This document shows positions 36,734 through 45,642 of a stretch of DNA of 64,000 bases, one piece after another. The translations under genes were made by a program, and so were the position numbers. Position 1 is the stretch's first letter; the number at the start of each line of letters is the position of its first letter. The DNA comes from Lunularia cruciata (Eukaryota; Streptophyta; Marchantiopsida; Lunulariales; Lunulariaceae): NCBI GenBank assembly GCA_948567375.1, contig OX419757.1:67153836-67217835 (forward strand), read 5' to 3'. The notes under the pieces were generated by a model. The model worked only from the letters and a program-made list of their open reading frames with translations. It ran no database searches and was not told where the DNA came from.

Positions 36734-38860
36734 AAAAATAAAAGTGTAAAGTTCTTCAATCTAAAGTTCTCTTATATGAAAATTTTGAACTATTGTATCA
36801 TCAACATCCACATTTAAATGGAGTATATACATCAAATCACTTATAAAATATTGTTAGTGAATATTGGCAAAATCTAAGTTTTGCTTTGAATTTAGGTAAA
36901 TATTTTATTTCACATGTCATAAGGTGCACAAGGCTAGCTATGGGATCAATAAGGCTAGTTGATACCATATTAAAGTCCAAAGTAATATTATTTAAGTGAT
37001 AAATAGAGTAATTATTGGCATGTGTCTCTCTACCATGACTGGCTGATGAAGGATGACGCTTTGAGGAGGGTCTTCACTTAGTGCCACATTTATTGATAGA
37101 GATTGAAAAGATAAACAGTATAGCACCCTATGTAATGAACTTGTTGGACATTCAACTCCAATTGCTTTCCATTTCTCCATAAAAGGATGATATTATGCTA
37201 TACTATGAAAGAAATTGCAAATAAGGAATTGCCAATAATGAATATAAACTTGAGAATTGATGGTCATTGACCAAAAATGGTGGAGGAAATGAAAAGTGTA
37301 AAGTTCTTCCATTTTATGCAGAATCCTTATTAGCGGTATGACAACCTCTCCCATCAAAGCAAATAAAAAGCAAGTAAAATCTTTTCTTACCTAATGACCA
37401 AATTTCTATACGAAGTATCTAAAGAGCCTTACTTCCAATATAGACCCACCAATCTATAAATAATATATATTGGCTATTATCATCCATTAGGAGAATAGGA
37501 AAAACATTCTAGTTCAAATATAGGAGGATCATGATAGAAAAAAAAACCAAGAATGGATTTTGGCCAAGCAAAACACGTAGTACTAAAATGGTTACACATC
37601 GAAATCTAGAACTTGAGATGAGTTGTGAAAAGAACTTGAGGAGCGGGGAGAATTTTATGTTGGAGACTTGAAGGAGAAAACTTATGAACTCATGAAAGAG
37701 ACAAGATTGCATTGATAAATATTTATACTTATATCTTATACTTAGATGAGGAATCGGGAGTTCTTGATGGTCTATATATAGCAAAAGCACTAGAAGAAGG
37801 AGTTTGAAAAGACAAATAATAACATGCAATAAGGTATAAGTTGAATGGTGGCAATTCAAATATAAGGGTAGCTAAAATCAAAGAAGAGATGTAGACAAAA
37901 ACAAAGGTATGCTAACTGACTTTATGGGATGAGATCCAAAATATCACTCTAGATAGAGGAGCAGATTTTTACTACTTATGGCATATATTTTTGGGCTTTT
38001 GATGCAAAGTTAAGAACCAAGAAATATCGATGAAGTAGTAAAAATGATTTCTTAGTACTTTTGTTGAAGGGAAAGAAACACTTGAAGAGAAAATGTACTT
38101 TGCAAATATACAAGCTTATGCACAAACAAACATATACCGGTTGAATATTAATATGGAGTTTGGATCACACCTTGGCATCATGTTTAGATTGTTGATTTTA
38201 TCTATTTCTATTTATATTAGCTAGTTTACTACTAATAATACTTAAGAATGATAAGAATATCTCCAAACTATCAAATTTTATTCTTGCATAAATATATATA
38301 TTTAATTTATATTAAAATGAAATTTATTAAATGTCCCTTCAAACCATCCTGAATTTCTTATCTTGATAAATCAAATATTGGCCAGCCAATTATCCAGAAT
38401 TAAAAACAATAATAGACAAGAATATACATCTTCAGTGAATAAATGGACATCCATGTTAATAAATCAACAGAATATTACCACTTTTTGTTTCAGTTGGCTG
38501 ATTATATCAAATTCTGAAATTAATAATGCTCAAGTTTGATTAACTTCAGGATTGTGAGAAATATTAACGAATAAAAGAGAACCTCGGGACTCCCCTTCTT
38601 ACCCAAACCTTTTTGTCCCTCGGATTTTGAAAGAGCTCAATATATAGAAATCCTTAAAGTTATTTAGTTCAGATTCCGCACGTTCCATGCTTTAAATCAG
38701 GTGAAATCTAGCTTTGAAGTGAATGAAAGGGAAACTTTTCGCTGATATCCTGTTCAACATATTCATTCGATGATATATCCTGTTCAGCACAATGGGCCTG
38801 GGCCCCAGTTCTCTATAAAAGCTATCGAATAATTGTTCATGCCATCAAAGTTCTCCCTAA
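36732..38860. other. AT-rich interval, no recognised gene
   Basis: The minus frame 37509-37859 (116 codons) is hydrophobic and Leu-rich without a motif, and its composition follows the AT-rich DNA. Nothing else stands out. Confidence 0.4.
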
Positions 38861-38863
38861 AAC

Positions 38864-40607
38864 CTATCCAATCCAGTTTACACTCGCTAAAGTCCGCAAT
38901 TCCACAATAAAGAGAGCTCCCTTGGCCTGATTGAGCTGGTCTAAAGACAGATAGTTGGAAGATTTCAGCTCACCCATATTAACATCCAGGTTTATAACAC
39001 TTTCTAGTGAGTTAAGAATTACATCATGCTGACTGACTTCATCCTTGGTCGGAGTAGTTTCTACTTCATCCTCTTCAGATTCAATGGCATGCTCTTGTAA
39101 AAGCACGGCACTCATTGCTTGATCAATTTCTTCAAGAAGAGTGTTTTTGAATAGAGTCGAATCATCACTATCATCATTCAAACACTCATCACTATCATCA
39201 TTCAAACACTGTTCAACCTCACCTTGAGCATCGAGGCCATTAGCACCATTCAAGATGTTGCAGTTGCTCAACATATGAGAGATTTATTCAATTGTTTTGT
39301 TGTTGTTGCAACCAACGTCAACACCATCCCAAAAGCTAGAAATGATATCTACTTTTTTGAAGCAGTTTTTTAGACTCTCTGCTGTGATTTCATGCCGTGC
39401 AACATTTGTGATATTTGCAGCATCCAACAAATGTGGAGGACATCCATAAAAAAACCCTTGTAGTGCCTCGTTTCAATTTTGAAGCTGCCAATGTCAGTCG
39501 ATCCTTCAAGCTTTGACGATTATCATGGTAGGCAATGATATCCTTGAGCAACAAATATTTGTATAGCTTTTTGAGTGTTGCAATGATGTCCATATCCATT
39601 GGTTGCTTCCATGAAGTAATGTTGGGTGGGAAGAACACAACGCGAATGCCATTTGTTCGCATGCTGTTGAGTGACCAAGAGCATTGTCAAGGATCAAAAG
39701 AACTTTATGGCCGGTACATTTTTGAACGTAGGGCTCAAACACCTCATCAAACCACTTGTTGAATGTTGGAATATCAATCCAAGCATTCTTCTACTTAAGA
39801 TATGGGATTGGCCAAATGTTTCTTGAGATACATACGGGCTCCTTTGCTTTTCCAATCATGGTGATAGGGATGTGCTCAATTCCAATGGCATTGCAACAAA
39901 CAATAATTACAAGCAAAGGACACAATGACACTATGTTCTTTGCTTATTTCTTTCCCCTGATAGTAGAGAAATCCTCATTTGGCATCAGAACAATATAACG
40001 TGGAATGAGTCAAAAGAACAACCCCATTTTTTCCATGTTGTAAACGCATGCTGGGTCATATTGATCAATCACGACATATAATTCTTTTGATGCTTTTAGG
40101 GTTTCAGGATTGCTCTTATCAACTTCACCACCTTCCCCAAACAAATTGGTGCCAATTAAACCATACCGAGGCCGGAATCTCACAAACCATCCCCACGAAG
40201 ACTTGAACTTATCCTTCACAATCTCCATTACGTCAGCAATTTGCTTTGAGGTAGATGATACTTGGCGGCAAAGCTAGTGACACCCGACATGCTGCATCAA
40301 TCCATTCAAAAAGTTTTTTCTCAAGGTCAAGAAACATTGCTTGGGAAATGCAGAATGTAGACTCTTGAGTGTCTTGATCTACTTTCTGGGTTTGTTCATG
40401 AATCTCATCTATGTTTGACTTCAACCTCCGAATGACTTTCTCATTCACACCGTACGGTCGAGCACTGCTTTGCATTGACGGTGGTTTTGATTGCTCCAAT
40501 AAAATGATAATCTCCATTCTTTGAAGATCATTCAGGCATGGATCCTCGCCTTTGCATTTTGCTACACCTGGACGCTCATATTTCCAAATGAACTTGCATA
40601 ATCTCAT
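38864..40607 (-). pseudogene. pogo/Tigger-type transposase relic (DDE_1 superfamily)
   Basis: In minus-strand order: a helix-turn-helix and CENP-B-like DNA-binding region (40607-40233, 124 codons); a linker ending in the catalytic entry motif (40228-40010), where the usual Tyr-Asn-Met-Asp-Glu-Thr-Gly reads Tyr-Asn-Met-Glu-Lys-Met-Gly; a stretch with Ile-Gly-Ile-Glu-His-Ile-Pro and Ile-Gly-Lys-Ala-Lys-Glu-Pro (about 39990-39830); Leu-Leu-Ile-Leu-Asp-Asn-Ala-Leu-Gly-His (second Asp, about 39680); Phe-Pro-Pro-Asn-Ile-Thr-Ser and Gln-Pro-Met-Asp (third Asp, about 39600); and an acidic C-terminal region (39274-38864) with a doubled Cys-Leu-Asn-Asp-Asp-Ser-Asp motif. Two of three catalytic Asp remain. 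At least three frameshifts or stops separate the pieces. Terminal inverted repeats were not found. This is a Tc1/mariner-superfamily DNA transposon, uncommon in plants compared with hAT and Mutator. Confidence 0.8.
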
Positions 40608-40798
40608 CTATGTTTGACTTCAACTTCCGAATAACTTTCTCATTCACACCGAACGGTCTAGCAATGCTTTGCATTGACGGTGGTTTTGATTGCTCCAATA
40701 AAAAGATAATCTCCATTCTTTGATTATCATTAAGGCATGGACCCTCGCCTTTGCATTTTGCTACACCTGGACGCTCATATTTCCAAAATCAACTTGCA
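40401..40798 (-). repeat. 199-bp tandem duplication in the transposase 5' end
   Basis: A unit starting AATCTCATCTATG on the plus strand occurs at 40401-40599 and again at 40600-40798, with about a dozen substitutions. It encodes the start of the transposase helix-turn-helix region, so that segment is present twice, head to tail; the outer copy lies upstream of the readable frame. Confidence 0.9.
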
Positions 40799-41290
40799 TG
40801 TCCCGTGATGGAATATGACACAATTTTGGACAACAAACAGATTGTAAAAGTTCTGCAACTGTACTTTTCCTGAACTTGACATGTTTTATCTGGTTACCAT
40901 GCCTCACTGGCTAAGTCAGCGTAGACCTTCCCACATCATAATAAGGGCTTAGGCCAGTGTGTACTGTAATTGGTCATGCTATCTTCGATTAAACGATATG
41001 ATCATAGGTTGACGTACTATCCATGCAATTTTCGATTATATCATGTGATCGTAGGTTCACATACGCTGTATGAGCAGCAAAATCTATATGTGTATTTATT
41101 TTATTTTCCATTTTAGATGATTTATTTATTTAAAATAAATGTATTCCAGAAAGACATGGATAATCATTGAATAAATTTTAAGATAATTTTCGTAAATTGC
41201 CATTGTTATCCAATTTCTTGTTCTTAATATCCGTATAAACACTTTAAATTTGGAGAGATGTAATGCAATTTGACGATAATCGCAAGAGAA
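40799..41290. other. Short AT-rich spacer
   Basis: No gene or repeat recognised between the transposase relic and the LINE-like fragment. A GATTA-rich near-duplication (CGATTAAACGATATGATC and CGATTATATCATGTGATC, about 55 bp apart near 40987-41051) is the only local pattern. Confidence 0.4.
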
Positions 41291-41299
41291 AGTAATAAT

Positions 41300-41475
41300 A
41301 ATATAAAATTGAATGACAGTAACACTACTCTAGATCCAAGAAAAAGACCGCCGCCTAAACACGATCAACGAGAAGACCCATCAATCCTTACAAGGGTGAA
41401 ACAGAAAAATACAAAGGTGAAACAGGAATGGTAAAATGGGGCTAAAGCCCCAATAGAGTCGATATACAGAACTAT
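41300..41475 (-). mobile_element. LINE-like 3' end fragment near the polyketide synthase
   Basis: The minus strand matches the end of the LINE-like frame and 3' untranslated region at 36570-36640 and 16205-16340, with CTATTGGGGCTTTAGCCCC and the CCATTTTACC block. A run of TAAT words follows (41290-41320 region), a possible tail. The perfect palindrome TGGGGCTAAAGCCCCA (41437-41452) is part of it. It lies about 400 bp upstream of the polyketide synthase start. Confidence 0.6.
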
Positions 41476-41521
41476 AGTGACAAGGGCGACCGCTCAAACA
41501 AAATGAAATGAGAACTATACT

Positions 41522-41568
41522 GGACCACTATAGGTCAGAGAAACTGGGCATGCACCCTACAGTGGTCC
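41522..41568. promoter_or_regulatory. Inverted repeat upstream of the polyketide synthase
   Basis: Arms GGACCACTATAGG (41522-41534) and CCTACAGTGGTCC (41556-41568) are complementary at 12 of 13 positions with a 21-bp spacer. The position, about 300 bp 5' of the start codon, makes a protein-binding dyad conceivable, but there is no direct support. Confidence 0.4.
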
Positions 41569-41824
41569 TAGAGTGCACATCATGGTACATGACCATTTTC
41601 TCTGCTCGAAAATTTTACATCGAGATTTTACATTTGATGGGTGACTAGGAACGACAGCGAGAACTTCATATATTGGAACAACTCCTAGGAGAATACGGCA
41701 TAAAGTCTACTTCTTTGATACAATTGTAAGTGGATCTTATATCAATTCTATGGTTTGCTGTTCTAGCAGTTTCAAGAATCCTCGGGTAGATCTCGAGCAA
41801 TTCTGAAACTAGTCTACTCGCAGC

Positions 41825-41832
41825 TTATATAT
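41825..41832 (+). promoter_or_regulatory. TATA box of the polyketide synthase
   Basis: TTATATAT lies 40-47 bp upstream of the ATG at 41872, in CAGCTTATATATCAAAGG. Transcription would then start near 41855-41862 and the 5' untranslated region would be very short (about 10-17 nt). A second AT-rich candidate (CTTATATCAA) lies near 41736. No canonical G-box (CACGTG) is seen in the 250 bp upstream. Confidence 0.6.
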
Positions 41833-41871
41833 CAAAGGAGACTTGACGCATAACTTCGCAGTGCAGGAACA

Positions 41872-43228
41872 ATGGCAGGTCACAAGCACGAGAGATCAAT
41901 CGGGCCAGCAACAGTGCTCGCTATTGGAAAAGCCACTCCTCCAACAGCTTATCTTCAGAGCGAGTATGCTGATTTCTTCTTCAACGTCACCAACTGTAAT
42001 GAGAAGACTGCACTGAAGTCCAAGTTTGCTCGAATCTGTAAGTTCATGTCAAACATTCACGTATATCAAATTGGACATACTCGTCTTCAGAAACCTCACT
42101 ACATTGTAAAACAGTGGCCACGGCTGAATTAGGCTATCTTCTACTTTCTTTTGTTTCAGTTCCAGGACAATGCATCTTTTCCTGCTATACCGGTCCCTTG
42201 CTGACTGTTAAAAGCTCTGTGGGCATTACGCAGGTAACAATTCTGGCATCAACCAGAGGTACTTCCACTGTACCGATGATATTCTCAAGGCCAATCCATC
42301 CATGTGCTCCTATATGGACCCGTCCTTGAACGCTCGTCAGGACATCGCCATAAGAGAGGTACCCAGACTGGGTGAGAAGGCAGCTGTGGAAGCCTTAGAG
42401 GAATGGGGTCAACCAAGGAGCCTGATTACTCATGTGGTTTTTGCCACCACCAGTGGGGTCAACATGCCCGGAGCTGATCTCACTATCACAAGGCTTCTGG
42501 GCCTTAACCCAAACGTGAACAGAACTATGCTCTATCAACAAGGATGTTTCTGTGGCGCTACCGTTTTGCGGGTTGCGAAGGATCTTGCTGAGAACAACAA
42601 AGGTGCCCGAGTACTGACAGTGGTAAGCGAGCTTACTTGTGTCACGTTTCGTGCCCCAAATGAGGAGCATCTTCACAATTTGGTCGGCTCTGCCATCTTC
42701 GGGGACGGAGCTGCAGCGCTGATTGTGGGTTCTGATCCAGTGCCCAAGTTAGAGAAACCTCAATTTGAGATTCACTGGTCTGGAGAGACCATAATACCAG
42801 AGAGCGAAGGTGCCATCGCAGGGCAACTGACCGAAACTGGTCTGATGTTCCAGCTCCAGAAAGGAGTTCCGGGGTTAATTTCCAAAAATATTTTGCCACT
42901 TTTAAAGACGGCTATTGAAGTAGCGGGATCTCCCGGTTGGAATGATATCTTTTGGTGTCTACATCCGGGAGGACGAGCAATTCTTGACGAGGTGGAGACA
43001 ACCCTGAGCTTGAAGCCGGAGAAGATGGTAGCAACGAGGGCCGTATTGTACGATTATGGAAATATGTCTGGGGCCAGTGTGTTGTTTGTATTGGACGAAA
43101 TACGTAAGCGAGCAGCTGCAACGAATGCGACTAATACCGGAGAAGGGTGTGAATGGGGACTTCTGGTGTCGTTCGGGCCAGGATTGACAGTTGAAGCTTC
43201 ACTTCTAAAAGCTATTCCTTTCAGTTGA
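41872..43228 (+). CDS. Chalcone-synthase-like type III polyketide synthase (two exons)
   Basis: Exon 1 is 41872-42037 and exon 2 is 42234-43228, joined in phase 1 inside a Cys codon (T/GT), the classical conserved chalcone-synthase intron position. The product has 386 residues, close to the ~390 usual for this family. Numbered in this protein, the catalytic Cys160, His299 and Asn332 are present, as are the gatekeeper Phe211 and Phe261 and active-site Thr128, Thr193, Gly252, Leu259 and Ser334 (each four lower than in alfalfa chalcone synthase). A type III enzyme condenses malonyl-CoA onto a CoA starter in the cytosol; chalcone synthase opens flavonoid synthesis. Neighbouring residues differ: Cys-Phe-Cys-Gly-Ala replaces Cys-Phe-Ala-Gly-Gly after the nucleophile, Asn58 stands where a CoA-tunnel Lys is expected, and Ser-Phe-Gly-Pro-Gly replaces Gly-Phe-Gly-Pro-Gly. 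It is therefore a divergent member whose product cannot be named. Codons are intact throughout and GC is higher than the surroundings, which argues for selection. Confidence 0.93.
42038..42233 (+). other. Polyketide synthase intron
   Basis: 196 bp with GTAAGTTC at the 5' end and a terminal ACGCAG at the 3' end. It splits a Cys codon after residue 55. Removing it restores an uninterrupted frame from residue 1 to 386, which supports both sites. An alternative AG at about 42160 (TTTGTTTCAG) would not restore the frame with the family sequence. Confidence 0.93.
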
Positions 43229-43389
43229 TACCAGTTGAGGATAATTCTTTCTCATTACAATTCTTACCATTCTTCTCACTACTTCAGTCTGTCTTGTCAT
43301 TGCATGTATTGAAGTATTCTTGGGTTGCGCGTTGACACACTGAACAAGAGCTTATTACAATAGGCGACTAGAGTAAAGCCACGCGTATC

Positions 43390-43545
43390 ATGTTGCCAGT
43401 TTCGTCCGTCCAGCTCCGGAGGCAGTTTCGGGGACTACGGACGGGCTTTCGCTTAGTATGCTGCCAATTTCTCCATCCAGCTCCAGAGGGAGTTTGGGGG
43501 CGACGAACGGTCTCTCCCCAGTTTCATGCGGCCAGTTTCTACGTG
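43390..43545 (+). repeat. 68-bp tandem repeat downstream of the polyketide synthase
   Basis: Units begin at 43390, 43458 and 43526 (the third is partial), each opening ATG-TTG/CTG/CGG-CCA and carrying the phrase CCAGCTCC and GTTTSGGGG. Period 68 bp, about 2.3 copies. The overlapping open frames on both strands arise from the repeat and are not called as genes. The array is GC-rich compared with its surroundings. Confidence 0.85.
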
Positions 43546-43556
43546 TTGCTGAAAAG

Positions 43557-43562
43557 AATAAA
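43557..43562 (+). terminator. Possible polyadenylation signal
   Basis: AATAAA about 330 bp after the stop codon, following a 68-bp tandem repeat. No cleavage site can be confirmed. Plant signals are loose, so this is a weak call. Confidence 0.35.
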
Positions 43563-44238
43563 CAATTACATTTCGACAATAATTTGCAATAACACGCAGA
43601 CTGATTGTATACAGCCATGGTAAACACATGCGGTTCCTAAACAAATTTGACTAAATAGTTTTGAACGGATGCTATGCGTCAATAATAAATTTTGTAATTA
43701 TTTTTAGTGAACACTGTAAAGATATGAGATTCTAATAAATGAACGTTTCATAAATTATTATATGATATATCATATATAATTTTATATTTATTTATAAAAA
43801 TCAGACGCCGTACTATGGATGAATGTTTAGGAGTTCCATAGTGAGTCAAAAGAGATGATGTGCCTTCTTGAGAGAGTTGCCATATATTTTTCTGGTGATT
43901 TCTGGTGATTTTTAGAGTGAGATTTCTGAAATTTTTGGGCGGATCCAAAATGCAGCTCTCAACTATTCAAATTCAAATTCACCATCTGCAAATTGAATGT
44001 TATACAAATGCTTTTGTCAGTAAACTAAACCGGTGGTTCTTGTAGTTTTGCATTGGTGTGTTTGTTCATATCCATATATATTAGTGTGGTGAGGGAGATA
44101 GTGCGAGTTATAGAAAATGATTTGCATCATCTTACGGCAACCAAGAATTTAATCGGAGATCAAAGAATGTTACTCCAAAAATGCAAATTTTTTTTTGAAA
44201 AAACCTGATTACAATGTAGGCTCATATTTGGATACAAA

Positions 44239-44410
44239 ATGAACTTGCACTATCAAGCGACTACCCATGGCAACCAGTGTCAACCAGCGGCAACAAGCGT
44301 GTATGGGCGCCAACGAGCTTTGAGCTTTGAACACCATCGAGCGGCTACGGGCGGCAATGGGCAGCTACAGGCAACAATAGGAGGCTACGAGCAACAACGA
44401 GCAGCGACAA
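44239..44410 (+). repeat. Degenerate ~10-11 bp minisatellite
   Basis: Consecutive words GGCAAC, GGCTACGGGC, GGCAATGGGC, AGCTACAGGC, AACAATAGGA, GGCTACGAGC, AACAACGAGC repeat a RGCWACRRGC-like core roughly every 10-11 bp. The open frame through it (68 codons) is composed of the repeat. Confidence 0.6.
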
Positions 44411-44470
44411 AAAAAATCCCATTTAATCCTAAATTAATATATTAAATCCCATATAAATTGTATTCACACT

Positions 44471-44638
44471 CGTCTAGTGCATAAATTTGTCAACTTTTGA
44501 TATTACCATGGGCATTTTTGAACATCATGGATGCTCACTTTGGTGGCATTGATCGTCTTTTGCATAAATTTGTCAACTTTTGATTATCATGGGTGTTCTT
44601 GAACATCATGGATGTTCCCTTTGGTGGCCGCCACTTTC
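44471..44638 (+). repeat. 83-bp tandem duplication
   Basis: CGTCTAGTGCATAAATTTG (44471) and CGTCTTTTGCATAAATTTG (44554) start two copies that both run through AACATCATGGATG and CTTTGGTGGC. Period 83 bp, with a six-base indel in the middle of the second copy. Confidence 0.85.
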
Positions 44639-44639
44639 A

Positions 44640-45346
44640 CTCTAACCCTAAACAATAAACTTTATTAACCCTAATACATAATCAATGCACTAAGGAGTGA
44701 TAACGGAAAATTCTTTATTCCTTATTTTCTACGAACCACCTCATATGGAGTGCGCTAATAATAAGGAACTTGGCCTGAACTCCGTAACGATACCATTTAT
44801 ACCTCCCGTTCACACCGTACCCATTTAGTCAATACTTAGGAACTATCTATATGAAAAGTTATGAAACTTAGTACAACTATTTCTGAAACCCCCTAATGTT
44901 CTTTAGCAGATACTTCACCCATCACCCCCTTCATACTGTCAGCCAGGTGGCACAAGACATCTTTCAACTTTAAAGAATAGTAGTTTAAAGTTTAAAGTTT
45001 AACTTTAAAGTTTTCGTTCTTGATCATTGTCTTCCTATGCTTAAAAGGAGGAGTTCTCCTAGTTTACTCGGGGGTGGACTACCTCCAACATTTACTATTG
45101 AAGTCTGTGCTGCAGCATTTCATCGACGAGTGAAAGTCCGCAAAAAAATCAAGTAAGTCAAGGGTGGATTATGTCTCGCTTTTCACCGCTTCCGCCGAAC
45201 TATTTCAGGTCATGTTGAGCTCACAGGTTTACCCATTCGTCAATTACTGGACCTGAGTTGAATTGGACGCCGCCGCCCGGGGATCTTGTCTCCCTCCGGC
45301 TCCACCGGTACTTCAGGGTCGAATGACGGGGAGTACAAATTACACT
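44640..45346. other. Unassigned interval
   Basis: No element recognised. The part from about 45090 to 45330 is GC- and CpG-rich compared with its surroundings, but contains no readable gene. Confidence 0.35.
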
Positions 45347-45353
45347 ATCTATA

Positions 45354-45535
45354 AGGAGCCGCTAGTTAGACACCCCTATTTACTTTACTGATTTGACACC
45401 CCTTCCACATCCACATCGCAATCCACTAGTACAGATAATCTTGATGATCTTGTTTGGTTACTTGTAAATAAATCAGAACCTTCCGATGTGAAGTGTGTCA
45501 AATCAGTAAATAGGGGTGTCACCCCAGCGGCCCCT
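45354..45535. mobile_element. MITE-like element with ~45-bp TIRs and 7-bp TSD
   Basis: A 182-bp element starts AGGAGCCGCTAG and ends AGCGGCCCCT. The terminal inverted repeats extend about 45 bp (45354-45399 and 45491-45535), differing by a 5-bp insertion (TTTAC) in the left arm and a few substitutions. The direct repeat ATCTATA lies immediately outside both ends (45347-45353 and 45536-45542), a good target-site duplication. There is no coding capacity. A 7-bp duplication does not fit PIF/Harbinger, Tc1 or CACTA; a hAT-like or Mutator-like origin is possible, but the termini are not diagnostic. Confidence 0.8.
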
Positions 45536-45565
45536 ATCTATATTAAATCTAGTAAACCATATACA

Positions 45566-45642
45566 GAAAAGTATATTTTCCAAGTCTTTGATTTTTGTGA
45601 TATGAAAAGTATACTTTCGAAGTCTTTATTTTTATGTGATAT
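45566..45642 (+). repeat. 38-bp tandem duplication
   Basis: GAAAAGTATATTTTCCAAG (45566) and GAAAAGTATACTTTCGAAG (45604) start two copies, both continuing through GTCTTTATTTTT-like words to GTGATAT. It lies just outside the MITE. Confidence 0.85.

Noticed and set aside
37509..37859. 116-codon minus-strand hydrophobic frame
   Set aside because: Leu/Ile-rich with no motif, in AT-rich DNA where such frames arise by chance.
42395..43121. Minus-strand frames of 69-93 codons over the polyketide synthase
   Set aside because: Antisense shadows of the real exon.
43388..43644. Overlapping 63-79-codon frames on both strands after the polyketide synthase
   Set aside because: They lie in the 68-bp tandem repeat and have no motif.
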